Virus record (IMG/VR): IMGVR_UViG_3300024518_004222
Coordinates: 1 to 48,931 of that record
Origin: a virus
Length of the DNA stretch: 48,931 nucleotides
Direction: 5' to 3' (one strand)
The position numbers and the translations under genes were made by a program. Each line of letters begins with the position of its first letter. Position 1 is the first letter of the stretch. Positions 6,678-15,191 of the stretch are shown in pieces. The notes under the pieces were generated by a model. The model did no database searches, had not been told where the DNA came from, and saw only the letters and a list, made by a program, of their open reading frames with translations.

Positions 6678-8659
6678 AAGTCTTCTCCGTTTTCTTTTTC
6701 TTCGAGTGATAGTCTAAGCCCCAGGATTGACGTTGGTGGAACTCGATCGTGCCGTACCTCCAAGGGCTTCATAAATTCTCGACGACCTTCTCTTAGTTCA
6801 TAAAGTACCCAATTGGCCAGTGCGTCCGCAATAACCCTGTCCCCGTGGGCTTCACCCGCCCCGGCGGGATCCTTTGTTGAGATTGATGAAGTGTGGCAAA
6901 TGAGGCCATTGATACCAACCTGGTATTGTTTGCATTCTTTGAGCGCAGTCGCACTTGGGTTAATAAACAATCCTTCGCCTAGCGCGTATGAGTACGCGCC
7001 AAGTAGCTCCCTCTTCGATCGCTTGTTTGACGTCCAACCAATCTTCTTACTCTTCTTTTTCGAAATCTGATCCGTGCTGCCTCGGTAGTACACGCTACGG
7101 AAACTCGTCTCGAGTATGCGATTTCGGAACTGAACGCCCGGCCCCATGTCTTCATGGATAAGAAGAGCAGGGCCATTCGGGCCGACGAACCACATTGATA
7201 ACGCAATAGCATAATCAGCCAAATCCTCGGGCGGAATATTTGGCGAAGCTAACTCGGCTACCTTCCTGCCGCTATAGCGAGAAACAACTGTCAGGACTGA
7301 ATTGCTACACTTCTCCCCGCCCTGGCCAGTTGAGATATCAGCGCCGATTACGTAGTCGTGGTTTCTTGGAGGAAATTTCCCGCCAACTAACTCGGTCCAA
7401 AGCTGGAGACAACCGCTCGGATTCTGCAAAAACCTGGAACTATATGTAGCTGCGCTGTATTGCAGATCGCCGATGAAAGTGGGCCTCTGTGCCGTCTCTT
7501 GAAGAAGCCTCTCAATCATGACTGCTGGAAAGAACCGCGATATGCTTCCGCCATAATCACGATCAAGCTCTTGGGCGATAGACTGCGGAGTTGCACCGGG
7601 ACGCAAGCATTGCTTGACATACCAAGGAGACCAAACCTTATACGGATCATCAACTGGAAAGCCCCTATCCGAGAGCTTCCTAATTCCATCTTGGATGAAT
7701 TTGATCGCCCAGTCGGTATCAACTTCGCCATATTTTTCAATGTCGACCAACTCTATGACTGAGTCGCGAGCTTCTTCCAGCGCCCCCTCGTTGATAAGCT
7801 TTTCCGTATGCCGCATTGCCTTTTTGCGGGTAATTCGGAAGAGTCCACGATTTCGAGTTTGATTGTCTTTCCAATCAAGAATGAGCTTGATAAGGTCGCC
7901 ATCCTTATTCATGACGTCGTAATAGGCGCCCTCGGCACCCTTCGGTGTGCTGATAATGAACCGTGATTCAGTTACGTGCTGAGTCGAGTCCATTGCATCA
8001 TAGTCATCACCACGGGGAAACTTAGCCAGTTCATCGAAGATGATAAAGCTTTTGCGCCCACCCGACATCACGTCGCCGGTTGCTGAGTACCCAGTTATCA
8101 CTGAGTTGTTTTGATTGTTTTTTAGTGTATGCCGCGTGTAGTTTCTAACGTAGTCGACACCATTAATGCCAACCATCCAAACTGGAAGCTTAGTTAGCTC
8201 CCAGTCGAGCTTCGTCATCAGGGAGTCCATATCCTCCGTGTTGTCAACGGCATCTTGTGTACGCGAGATAAGCCCTACAGTGGTCATCGGAAAGTAGATC
8301 CACCGGTGCATCGAAACCATCATTGCAATCCAGGAAGCGCCCTCACCACGAGACTTTTCCGTGGCGATATCTTCGAACCCGATGTGTTCGTCGACACTCA
8401 TGATTATGGGATCTTGATGTTCCCATGAAATAAATGGAATGATCTGCGGAAGTGGCATTCCATTCGCGCCCATTCTCGGGCGTGGTTCGTGGAGCCAAAC
8501 GAAGCCGTTGATCCAGAACATCATATCGACTTCGCACATTTTCATAAGCTGGCCGCGAAAGGCCTTGTCCGTCTGCGCTCGCACGCGAGTCTCAAGCCGC
8601 CACTTCAAGTTCTCCTTAAAGCCCTTGGGGATGTACTCATAGAATGGATAGGACTTCAT
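6671..8659 (-). CDS. terL: Terminase large subunit
   Basis: 662 aa DNA-packaging motor with ATPase and nuclease domains. ATPase: deviant P-loop KSRGEGASW (about 102-110), Walker B plus catalytic Glu in SFIIFDELAKF (204-214), coupling motif ISTPKG (236-241). Nuclease (RNase H-like): Asp in VIGADIS (441), acidic pair in IHEDMGPG (503-504), Asp in HGDRVIADA (607, 612). The first P-loop lacks the classical GKT/S and belongs to the RDMGxSW-like variant found in some terminases. The start overlaps the portal stop as ATGA, giving translational coupling. It docks on the portal and cuts and packages concatemeric DNA. Confidence 0.95.
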   Translation of the reverse strand: MKSYPFYEYIPKGFKENLKWRLETRVRAQTDKAFRGQLMKMCEVDMMFWINGFVWLHEPRPRMGANGMPLPQIIPFISWEHQDPIIMSVDEHIGFEDIATEKSRGEGASWIAMMVSMHRWIYFPMTTVGLISRTQDAVDNTEDMDSLMTKLDWELTKLPVWMVGINGVDYVRNYTRHTLKNNQNNSVITGYSATGDVMSGGRKSFIIFDELAKFPRGDDYDAMDSTQHVTESRFIISTPKGAEGAYYDVMNKDGDLIKLILDWKDNQTRNRGLFRITRKKAMRHTEKLINEGALEEARDSVIELVDIEKYGEVDTDWAIKFIQDGIRKLSDRGFPVDDPYKVWSPWYVKQCLRPGATPQSIAQELDRDYGGSISRFFPAVMIERLLQETAQRPTFIGDLQYSAATYSSRFLQNPSGCLQLWTELVGGKFPPRNHDYVIGADISTGQGGEKCSNSVLTVVSRYSGRKVAELASPNIPPEDLADYAIALSMWFVGPNGPALLIHEDMGPGVQFRNRILETSFRSVYYRGSTDQISKKKSKKIGWTSNKRSKRELLGAYSYALGEGLFINPSATALKECKQYQVGINGLICHTSSISTKDPAGAGEAHGDRVIADALANWVLYELREGRREFMKPLEVRHDRVPPTSILGLRLSLEEKENGEDLW

Positions 8660-10449
8660 ACGCCCCTACTAGACATCGCAGCGGACTGTGCTTGGTTAAC
8701 CTCGGGTTTCCCGCCTGACAGCAATTGCTTCATCATAGTGGCATCGCGAGCCTGTTTAGTGCCGCCCGTACCTACGCTCTGACGAGTATAGTTACGGGTG
8801 GTGTTCGCCGGCTTCTGAAGGTTCCCTTCGCTTCCCCTTTGCATGCCAGGTAGCGCAAGCGGGAACCCACTCTTCTTAAAGATGTCAAGCAACTCTGGCA
8901 GGTCGGCGTACTTGGCTGCCATCTGTACGAGCGCTTCCACATCCACGTCGATGCCTTGCATCTGCAGTTGCTGGGCGAATGGCATGACAACTTGCTGTAT
9001 AATCTGGAATGTCGTATTCAGCCGCTGCGAAGGTGACTGTGGAGTCATTGAATACGGTTCCACTCGCAAGTCGTATGTGTCAATTCGCTTCTGCCTATCC
9101 TCTGGCTTCCACTTAGAGGAGATCTTTTTGTCATATCCAGGGACTGAGATCTCGATCGGTATCGTGGACACCGGATCATGATAGATCCACCACGCGACGT
9201 CTTGTGTGACTTCCTCCGCGAAACGAAGGACGGTGTCGGCCATGTCGCCGATTAGTTCGGACGACGAACCTTTAATTATTCTCTCCTGGCCGAGGGTCTC
9301 GGCTTGCTGGGATAGGCCTCCTATTGCGTCAAGGTTCCCCGCCATGTACGAGAAGATGTTGCGTAATTCCATGGTGAAAGCCATGTTCCCCGCATCGATG
9401 CCACCGGTCGATATTTCCTTAACTGAACTCGGGTCATCAGACTGAACGACCTGCCCATCCTCAACGTCCATGATTCGTTCGCCTCGCTTATTCGCGGCAG
9501 CAATTCCGGAAGCAAAGGTGAATGTCTTTTGGCGTTCGGCCTGGCGACCAAGTTTGACGAAGAGTCTGTTCAGAAGATCATGGGTATCGATCCACATCTG
9601 CGCCGGTGGAGACGGCATAACATTCCCCGGGACGGTTCCGAACATCAGCCAGCGATAGGGGCCGCTATCTGGTCCGGTCCATTCCTGGATTCTCAGTGCC
9701 GGCCCATCTCCTTCGACAGGTAGCGTAATGACCAGGCCGTCTGCCGGAAGGTAGAGGTCCCAAAGCTCGACGTGGCTCCGATACTCCTCCGCCATAAGGC
9801 CGTCGCCTTGCGACAGATGATGCGACCTCGGCTCGCCAAAGAGATCTTCGTACTGGCCGTCCGGCATGGCAATCTTCTGGACGGCTTTCTTGTCGAAGTG
9901 TTCATTCTCCATCAAGTATTCGTAGGGGACGCGATAGCGATTGCCGCACCAGTCCCATTCTCCTGGCTTGCGCGCTGTCATGTCGTGCAGCCAGTCATCA
10001 AATAGGACCGGGTCCACGTAAGGAACCCCGGTCTTGTATCCGTAGCTTTGTGAATCTCTGGCCCCAGAGAGACCAATCTTAACGATTCCCGCCATGAACA
10101 TTGCAGATTTTACCACGGTTCGGAAAGTGGTACCAAGATCGATCTGCCTGAGAACCTTGTTCGTTGCGGATTCGAGCTTCCTTGCCTGGGCCTTCATCGA
10201 CTGGTCGAAAGTGAGCGCGAGTACTCGCGGCTCTTTCGCGGCTAACTGTCGAGAATAAATATCAACCGACAGCCTCAGCATGTTAATCGGTACGCGCTCT
10301 GGCGTGCCGTTTTCTCCGTAATGATGGCCGACGTACTGCTCGAGAGTATCCTTGTACTTTCGACGAAACGGGGTGAGCCGTTTCTTTGACCATTGCATGC
10401 TGTCCCGCAAATTAGCTAATTGCTGCGGGTCATTCGGATTATATGCCAT
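8656..10449 (-). CDS. Portal protein
   Basis: 597 aa, directly upstream of and overlapping terL. The sequence has the features of phage portals: an N-terminal helical arm (NLRDSMQWSKKRLTPF), a segment on membrane-of-the-vertex residues RVPINMLRLSVDIYSR, a central beta-rich wing (VELWDLYLPADGLVITL), a long stem-helix region followed by SISVPGYDKK-like beta elements and a Q-rich helical crown (QIIQQVVMPFAQQLQMQG). It would form the dodecameric ring through which DNA is packaged. Recognised mainly from length, order (regulator, portal, TerL) and composition. Confidence 0.85.
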   Translation of the reverse strand: MAYNPNDPQQLANLRDSMQWSKKRLTPFRRKYKDTLEQYVGHHYGENGTPERVPINMLRLSVDIYSRQLAAKEPRVLALTFDQSMKAQARKLESATNKVLRQIDLGTTFRTVVKSAMFMAGIVKIGLSGARDSQSYGYKTGVPYVDPVLFDDWLHDMTARKPGEWDWCGNRYRVPYEYLMENEHFDKKAVQKIAMPDGQYEDLFGEPRSHHLSQGDGLMAEEYRSHVELWDLYLPADGLVITLPVEGDGPALRIQEWTGPDSGPYRWLMFGTVPGNVMPSPPAQMWIDTHDLLNRLFVKLGRQAERQKTFTFASGIAAANKRGERIMDVEDGQVVQSDDPSSVKEISTGGIDAGNMAFTMELRNIFSYMAGNLDAIGGLSQQAETLGQERIIKGSSSELIGDMADTVLRFAEEVTQDVAWWIYHDPVSTIPIEISVPGYDKKISSKWKPEDRQKRIDTYDLRVEPYSMTPQSPSQRLNTTFQIIQQVVMPFAQQLQMQGIDVDVEALVQMAAKYADLPELLDIFKKSGFPLALPGMQRGSEGNLQKPANTTRNYTRQSVGTGGTKQARDATMMKQLLSGGKPEVNQAQSAAMSSRGV

Positions 10450-10460
10450 CCTTGGCCTCC

Positions 10461-11015
10461 CTAGCAGTATCTGTGCCTCCTGAGCACTCTTCTTGTCATG
10501 TAACCGAAGTCCGAAAGAACTAAGCCGATTTCGGCTGGCTTCGGTTCAAAAATCGGATCTTCCGGATGGGTTGCGGATTCCCCACAGAAGACTCTGCGTC
10601 TCATCACTTCCACTTTTTCTTTGCTTCCGGCTTCGGCATCAGTCGCTATAGCAGGTACTGCTGGCTGCTGCTCAGGTTCCTGAAGCGGAATGACCCTCCT
10701 GATAACAGTCGAAACGCGGCATCTGACACACGGAACTTCAGTAATGCGTTGTCCGCAGTCCGGGCACCTAATCGACCTCGCTAGGTGACCAGTCCCGCAG
10801 AAGTCAATTCCGCCCTCTTTGGCCTGCTTTATTTTCGGATCTTTCGAGTTGAGTATACCGCGAACTATCGTGACCTGCCTAAAGGTCGGGCTCTTTCTCA
10901 CCGGATTGAAAACGGTATTAGCAATCTCTTTCCGGTTTCGCCAGCCCATTTGATAGAGCCCGAGTACCGATCGCACCCTAGCCGGTAGTTCCCTTGTGGG
11001 CGTCCTACCAATCAT
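10461..11015 (-). CDS. HTH plus zinc-ribbon protein; small terminase candidate
   Basis: 184 aa. Start chosen at ATG 11015 (MIGRTPTRELPARV), overlapping the previous gene by 11 bp; longer in-frame readings would run antisensically through that gene's body. Residues 5-60 look like a DNA-binding helix-turn-helix (RSVLGLYQMGWRNRKEIA, then VTIVRGILN). A zinc ribbon CPDCGQ...CVRC follows near residues 83-96. The C-terminal part is acidic and then basic. Lying just before portal and TerL it could be a small terminase subunit or a late regulator; the zinc ribbon is unusual for the former. Confidence 0.65.
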   Translation of the reverse strand: MIGRTPTRELPARVRSVLGLYQMGWRNRKEIANTVFNPVRKSPTFRQVTIVRGILNSKDPKIKQAKEGGIDFCGTGHLARSIRCPDCGQRITEVPCVRCRVSTVIRRVIPLQEPEQQPAVPAIATDAEAGSKEKVEVMRRRVFCGESATHPEDPIFEPKPAEIGLVLSDFGYMTRRVLRRHRYC

Positions 11016-11244
11016 GGCCCATCCCGCCTGGGTCGTAGACGTCTTCGGCTCGTGGGTATTCGCCTTCGTCGCATTCGCACGGATACACTTCCCACCCTGG
11101 GTGAGCTTGGGCGTCTTCGGGATCTGTCGTCCCAGCGGACGGCCGATCGCTTTCTGGCGTATTAACTCCGCCGGAATGAGACTGTGCGCCTCGTGCGCTA
11201 CGGCCGGCGCTCCGTGTTCGGCGTTCTGCTTCACGTCCTGTCAT
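11005..11244 (-). CDS. Small acidic/cysteine-containing protein, unknown
   Basis: 79 aa, starting at ATG 11244 behind GGAGACACGAC. The 16-bp sequence around this start is the same as at the start of the 136-aa gene ending at 322. N-terminal half is Arg/Ser/Gly-rich, C-terminal half acidic with CECDEGEYP. It overlaps the HTH gene by 11 bp and follows a strong terminator. No family recognised. Confidence 0.55.
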   Translation of the reverse strand: MTGREAERRTRSAGRSARGAQSHSGGVNTPESDRPSAGTTDPEDAQAHPGWEVYPCECDEGEYPRAEDVYDPGGMGHDW

Positions 11245-11262
11245 GTCGTGTCTCCATTCGAC

Positions 11263-11308
11263 TAAAAAAGAGGGCCTCAACGGCGATAACTTCATCGCCG
11301 GTGAGGCC
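11263..11308 (-). terminator. Intrinsic terminator (minus strand)
   Basis: Stem GGCCTCA..GGCGAT / ATCGCC..TGAGGCC interrupted by a 2-nt internal loop, hairpin loop GAAGTT, followed by CTC and six T residues on the minus strand. It starts 8 bp after the 49-aa gene and separates it from the packaging genes. Confidence 0.88.
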
Positions 11309-11315
11309 TGTGGTG

Positions 11316-11465
11316 TCATTCACCCTTGCTTCGTGTGCCGCTCGCCGGCGCCTCAGCGTGGGCCTGTGGCACCATGCTCGTGCCTTCGCACGACGTTCCG
11401 CCCTGGGACTTTGCTTCACTTTTGCAAAGATCCTTGGCCACTTCAAGCGCTTTGGGATTCTTCAT
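11316..11465 (-). CDS. Small protein of 49 aa
   Basis: Starts at ATG 11465 (MKNPKALEVAKDLCKSE) after an excellent AGGAGGGA site. Helical N terminus and a Ser/Gly/Thr-rich C terminus with two cysteines. It ends directly before a strong terminator, which supports it as an expressed gene. Function unknown. Confidence 0.6.
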   Translation of the reverse strand: MKNPKALEVAKDLCKSEAKSQGGTSCEGTSMVPQAHAEAPASGTRSKGE

Positions 11466-11551
11466 AGGGCTATCCCTCCTTGGAATCGAAACGAGTAAAG
11501 AAACTACCAGTAGCATAGTCCATTATTGCTTATGCTGGCAGTTTCGACAAA

Positions 11552-11968
11552 TCACCCGAGGATTATCGGAGAATCTGACTTCTCCTCGGGTGCATCTTTG
11601 GTGTCAGAACACTCTTCATCTAAAGGGTTTCCGTCTTCGTCCATCTTGACAATCTTCATCCCGGGGACGTTCATGCCAGCGGTGACGCAATAGACGGCCG
11701 CTGCTTTCCTCGCCAAGTCGGAGGCAATCGCCAATTCGTTAGCGGGAAATGGCTCGTCCTCATCCTGGCTCAAGATGATCGAAGCGGCCATCGGAGCGTA
11801 AACTAGGCCCCCGATATTCAACACCAACTGCTGAGCCAGTTCTTTTTCCTGAGACTTTGCCTCTCTCGGATCTTGCATTACTGCCGCCTGGCCGGCCATT
11901 CCTTGAAGTTCACGCAAGGTGTTAGCCCTCTTCTGTAATGCCGCTCGTTTGCTCAAAGAGCGATTCAT
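11552..11968 (-). CDS. Hypothetical phage protein
   Basis: 138 aa with GAGGAAATA upstream, overlapping the preceding nuclease-like gene by 47 bp. A basic helical N terminus (MNRSLSKRAALQKRANTLRELQG) is followed by LVLNIGGLVYAPMAASIILSQ, a hydrophobic segment (not a clear membrane helix), then ANELAIASDLARKAAAVYC and an acidic tail. Unknown function; may associate with virion assembly or DNA. Confidence 0.65.
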   Translation of the reverse strand: MNRSLSKRAALQKRANTLRELQGMAGQAAVMQDPREAKSQEKELAQQLVLNIGGLVYAPMAASIILSQDEDEPFPANELAIASDLARKAAAVYCVTAGMNVPGMKIVKMDEDGNPLDEECSDTKDAPEEKSDSPIILG

Positions 11969-12323
11969 GTGTTTTATTTCCTCTCTCGAAAATCTGATTA
12001 CATGTCTGCCAGATTGCTAACTCACGGTCAGCCTCACTACCGAGACATGCTGAAGTGAAAACGAGTACGGTCCATCCATACTCAATTGCTAGTCGTAACT
12101 TGGCAGCGTCGCGCTTGAGTGCCGCGATTCTACTATGGCCGAATCCTATCCCGTTGACTTCAACTCCAACCTTCACGGCCGGCCAACAAAAATCAAAACG
12201 ATATTGTTCGTCTCCATCCAGCGTGAAGACCCATTCTTGAATCGGCATTCCCTGTGGTCCGAAGCATTGATATTTTTCCCAGGCCGCAAGGAAGAGCTTT
12301 TCTTTTGTGGATGTTTTCCTCAA
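11922..12323 (-). CDS. DUF559/VSR-like endonuclease
   Basis: 133 aa of the PD-(D/E)XK nuclease type. Residues about 40-60 give the core RFDFCWPAVKVGVEVNG (Asp in DF, Glu in VEVNG), followed by GHSR and a conserved RDAAKLRLAIEYGWTVLVFT helix-strand, as in DUF559 and very-short-patch-repair-like proteins. Start is TTG at 12323, embedded in the TTGA overlap with the upstream stop and preceded by GAGGAAATG. In phages such nucleases may process DNA or act as solitary homing-like enzymes; the substrate cannot be read from the sequence. Confidence 0.75.
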   Translation of the reverse strand: MRKTSTKEKLFLAAWEKYQCFGPQGMPIQEWVFTLDGDEQYRFDFCWPAVKVGVEVNGIGFGHSRIAALKRDAAKLRLAIEYGWTVLVFTSACLGSEADRELAIWQTCNQIFERGNKTHESLFEQTSGITEEG

Positions 12324-12763
12324 GACATTTCCTCGATTTTTTCATAGTTGGCCGCATGCAGTGGTTGCGTACTCGGAACCTCCTTTCCGTGCTTCGCATA
12401 CAGCGACTTCACCGTGTCGATAAGCTCAATGAAAAGCTCGGAGCATTTACTCCCCACTTTCGCGCGGTCGTCAATGAGGTTTCCGGTTTGTTGCGCATCC
12501 ATAATAATAAACAGGCAAGCGCAAGCGTGACCAAGATGATGAACACCAGAGTCGCCGGCGCACTCCTCCCTGTCATTCCAATCCTCAATGTGTCGTCGGC
12601 ACGCGTCGATATAGACGGAGGCGGCAACCTTCTCCTCCCTCCAGTTCCAGCGGCCGTACTTCAGGAGCCCGTCAAGGAGCGCCAAGGCGGTGTGCGCTTG
12701 CGGGGCCGCAGGCAAGAGACTGAGGGGAACTTTGGTCACCCCAATTCGATCCTTTGGGTTCAT
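12320..12763 (-). CDS. dATP/dGTP diphosphohydrolase N-terminal-type protein (DUF5664)
   Basis: 147 aa. ATG at 12763 is preferred because GGGAG sits 6 nt upstream; the longer TTG start has no site. The sequence reads NPKDRIGVTKVPLSLLP, then a helix ending in LLKYGRWNWR and a C-terminal helix bundle with HLGHACACLFIIMDA. This NPKD...KYG..NWR signature is that of the phage family named dATP/dGTP diphosphohydrolase N-terminal (DUF5664), an all-alpha MazG-like group acting on deoxynucleotide pools. I saw no PurZ-type partner, so a 2-aminoadenine genome is not supported here. Confidence 0.8.
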   Translation of the reverse strand: MNPKDRIGVTKVPLSLLPAAPQAHTALALLDGLLKYGRWNWREEKVAASVYIDACRRHIEDWNDREECAGDSGVHHLGHACACLFIIMDAQQTGNLIDDRAKVGSKCSELFIELIDTVKSLYAKHGKEVPSTQPLHAANYEKIEEMS

Positions 12764-12777
12764 CAACAACTCCCGAT

Positions 12778-13290
12778 TCAAGGTTCCATTGGGTCCCTGG
12801 TATAATGAAAAATCGCATCGCTAAAGTCTGCATGAGACATGTAAAATAGTATGTTCGCCTCCGTGTACTCAGTGGTCGCTGTCCACATTGAGTAAATGGA
12901 CTCGCTGTACTTTTCAGTAGCGAGATCCCACTCCTCGTTATTCCAAGCAGCTTCGGCGGCATCGCGATACTGTTTAGCCTCTGCCTTGGCTGCATCGCCA
13001 TCATTAAGATGCATGAAACCAAGACCGTAGGCAGTCATGCCAGCGTAGAAATGATAATCACCGGACATGTGTTGTTCTGGAGTCGCGGTAGCAAACGCGA
13101 CGGTCGCGTTATCCCTTTCCCACCCAGCAATTTGCTGAGCTGTATGTGCTTCACCCTCGTCCATGTATAGCGCATTCCACATAGAATCAGATGCCGCCCG
13201 CTGAGTGTAATCCGGCTCCTCTTCGTAACCCTGCGCCAATGCCGTCTGCACAACCGAAGCTATCGCCAAAAAAGTAACAAGAAATCTCAT
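12778..13290 (-). CDS. Secreted protein with signal peptide
   Basis: 170 aa, good AGGGGGCGA site. N terminus MRFLVTFLAIASVVQTALAQ is a textbook Sec signal peptide with cleavage after ALA. The mature part is acidic, helical and rich in aromatic and Ala residues (SESIYSMWTATTEYTEAN). It resembles, in signal peptide, length and helical pattern, the 187-aa protein at 21200-21763, suggesting distant paralogues. It would be exported to the periplasm or envelope. No enzymatic motif is visible; superinfection exclusion or host-envelope interaction is only a guess. Confidence 0.72.
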   Translation of the reverse strand: MRFLVTFLAIASVVQTALAQGYEEEPDYTQRAASDSMWNALYMDEGEAHTAQQIAGWERDNATVAFATATPEQHMSGDYHFYAGMTAYGLGFMHLNDGDAAKAEAKQYRDAAEAAWNNEEWDLATEKYSESIYSMWTATTEYTEANILFYMSHADFSDAIFHYTRDPMEP

Positions 13291-13314
13291 GTTCGCCCCC
13301 TTTTCGGAAAATGG

Positions 13315-14601
13315 TTAACAACTTCCGGGTCCGTGTAAGGTCCTGAAGTCCAAGTAGTTCTCACTAAACATGGCCTCGACTTTATCATAGATAAAGCCGT
13401 GTTCGCTGTCAATACTATCAAACTCGAGATCGAGTTTCCAGCCTACCGTGTGTTTCTCTCCAGTGAAGTACACGGTCTGGGATGGCGGGTCCGAAGCGCC
13501 TAGGTTGTTGATTGCCCAGGGATTCACGCCGCACATTGCCCCATTCATGAGCAGCATCCCGTAAAGTAAACACGGGGTATGGAAGTGACCAATCTCTATG
13601 AGGTCGAGCCCTTTCGCCCCAGACCTGACAGTTGTTCTGTACGCCCTCAGTGCGTCTCGTGCGAGGCTGAATAGAGGGATTCCGGCAATCCCTCCGCCAC
13701 CAGTTAGCGTGTCTCCATGCATCAGACGAATGCGATGCCCCAGTCGGTCGATCGTGGAGATTTGCCCGTCAGGCACGTTGACGTGGATTCGATTCTGGAG
13801 CCCTTTTGCTTGGACCAGCGCACGAAGTTGCAAGTTGATCAGCGTGTCATAATTGACTTCTAACGATCGGCTCGCCTCGGTTCGCCTAGTTGTTCGACCG
13901 TGGTTGCCAGACTTCCCGGTGTAGACGATCTTCTCGAAATGTTCCGATAATCTGACGATCCATTGGAACAAAACTGCCGTTACGTTCGCAACTGACGGCA
14001 TGATCTGGAACTCGTTCGTGACCTCATCTTCCACTCGCAGGACCCCCTGGACCATATCGCCGAGACTGTCGATATGAAGGACTTTCAATCCGTACTTCAC
14101 TCGATCTGTTAGGGCAATATTGACGATTTCCCTGCCGTAGTGTGCCATCCGCTGGCAGAAGATTTCGAAGTTGTACTCCGAGTAGCCATCGGTCAGGGAG
14201 CTTCGCCATCGTGATCCCGCATGCATGTCACTGAGAATCGCCACCATTTCCTGCGGCGCTTTTACCGGGTTGAAGTTCATCTTCGGTGACTTCGGCACAA
14301 TAACGTTGCCGGCTGCAGCCGCGAATTCCTCTGACAAGAGATTCCAATTGCCGAGTCGTTTATTTTGCGTCTCAATGAGCCTCGCCTGCTTTACCACCTG
14401 GGCGGAGAGCGCTGCAATAGTTGGGTTCTTAGTTCGCTTGATTTCGTCCTTCGTCTTCAGTTTTCCATCCTTTCGAAGACGTGTCAACTTACCACTGACC
14501 TTGTCTTCGGTGATGCCCATCGCCTCGGCGACCTGGCCTAGCGTGCATCCGGAATCATGGAGTTTGATTAACCTGGCTGTAATCTTCTTCGTCCAGTTCA
14601 T
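13315..14601 (-). CDS. Calcineurin-like phosphoesterase with GcrA-like N-terminal HTH
   Basis: 428 aa. Residues 1-45 (WTKKITARLIKLHDSGCT, QVAEAMG, VSGKLTRLR) resemble the GcrA-type DNA-binding helix-turn-helix. Residues 115-345 carry all metallophosphoesterase signatures: ILSDMHAG (Asp125, His127), GDMVQG (Asp182), GNHG (233-234), LMHGDT (His295) and IGHFHTP (His339, His341), so a two-metal nuclease or phosphatase site is intact. Its ATG overlaps the SPFH gene stop (ATGA). Such enzymes in phages may be DNA or nucleotide phosphodiesterases; the substrate is unknown. Confidence 0.88.
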   Translation of the reverse strand: MNWTKKITARLIKLHDSGCTLGQVAEAMGITEDKVSGKLTRLRKDGKLKTKDEIKRTKNPTIAALSAQVVKQARLIETQNKRLGNWNLLSEEFAAAAGNVIVPKSPKMNFNPVKAPQEMVAILSDMHAGSRWRSSLTDGYSEYNFEIFCQRMAHYGREIVNIALTDRVKYGLKVLHIDSLGDMVQGVLRVEDEVTNEFQIMPSVANVTAVLFQWIVRLSEHFEKIVYTGKSGNHGRTTRRTEASRSLEVNYDTLINLQLRALVQAKGLQNRIHVNVPDGQISTIDRLGHRIRLMHGDTLTGGGGIAGIPLFSLARDALRAYRTTVRSGAKGLDLIEIGHFHTPCLLYGMLLMNGAMCGVNPWAINNLGASDPPSQTVYFTGEKHTVGWKLDLEFDSIDSEHGFIYDKVEAMFSENYLDFRTLHGPGSC

Positions 14602-15182
14602 GCTTCCTCCTCATAGTCGCCATCGCTATACGCCGCATCAGTGCGAACGATAGCGAGTGTTGTACAGGTTGACAAATTTGTGATCTGCGCACGATCCACG
14701 TACACGCCGTAGCGTTTTAGTTCAGCACGAACACGAGCCGTTATCTTCGTATTGATCGCCTTCCTTTCGCTCTTATAGAGGTCCTCAAATTCGTGGCCGG
14801 TTATGAATTCGCAGAAAACAGCAAGTGTCTCGTCAACGATGGCGCGATCAACGTCGTCAGTCTCTACCATTGCTTGGCGAATTGCAGCTTCGTCCTCGCG
14901 ATCTATGTGATATCTTACCACGCCACCGGCGATAACGCGAGTGCGATCAGAGGTCGTCAGGGTCTGGGACGGTATTCGTTTCGTCTGGACGTTTGCCGCG
15001 CGATGATAAATCTCAGTCCAGAAAGGCCAAAACCACGTGATCCCATACTTGAGCACTTGTACTTGCTTGCCCCGCTTGATAGAAACAGCAACATTCATTA
15101 CCTCGTGGTGAAAGTACTGAGGGATCGTGGAGCCGAGTAGGCCAACGAATTGCCCGAGCCAGCCGAACGCAGTGGACCACAT
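14598..15182 (-). CDS. SPFH/band-7 membrane-associated protein
   Basis: 194 aa. ATG at 15182 has AAGGAG 6 nt upstream; a GTG two codons earlier is too close to the site. The N terminus is hydrophobic (WLGQFVGLLGSTIPQYF). The body shows the band-7/prohibitin pattern: RGKQVQVLKYGITWFWPF, RIPSQTLTTSDRTRVIAGGVVRYHI (strand pair), then a helix ending in a VDRAQITNL motif typical of SPFH domains. SPFH proteins form membrane rings and scaffold proteases or channels. Coupled by overlap to the phosphoesterase gene. Confidence 0.82.
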   Translation of the reverse strand: MWSTAFGWLGQFVGLLGSTIPQYFHHEVMNVAVSIKRGKQVQVLKYGITWFWPFWTEIYHRAANVQTKRIPSQTLTTSDRTRVIAGGVVRYHIDREDEAAIRQAMVETDDVDRAIVDETLAVFCEFITGHEFEDLYKSERKAINTKITARVRAELKRYGVYVDRAQITNLSTCTTLAIVRTDAAYSDGDYEEEA

Positions 15183-15191
15183 GTTCACTCC

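Noticed and set aside
12320-12763. Evidence for a 2-aminoadenine (Z) genome
   Set aside because: DUF5664-type proteins occur in many phages; no PurZ-like adenylosuccinate synthetase or DatZ is visible.
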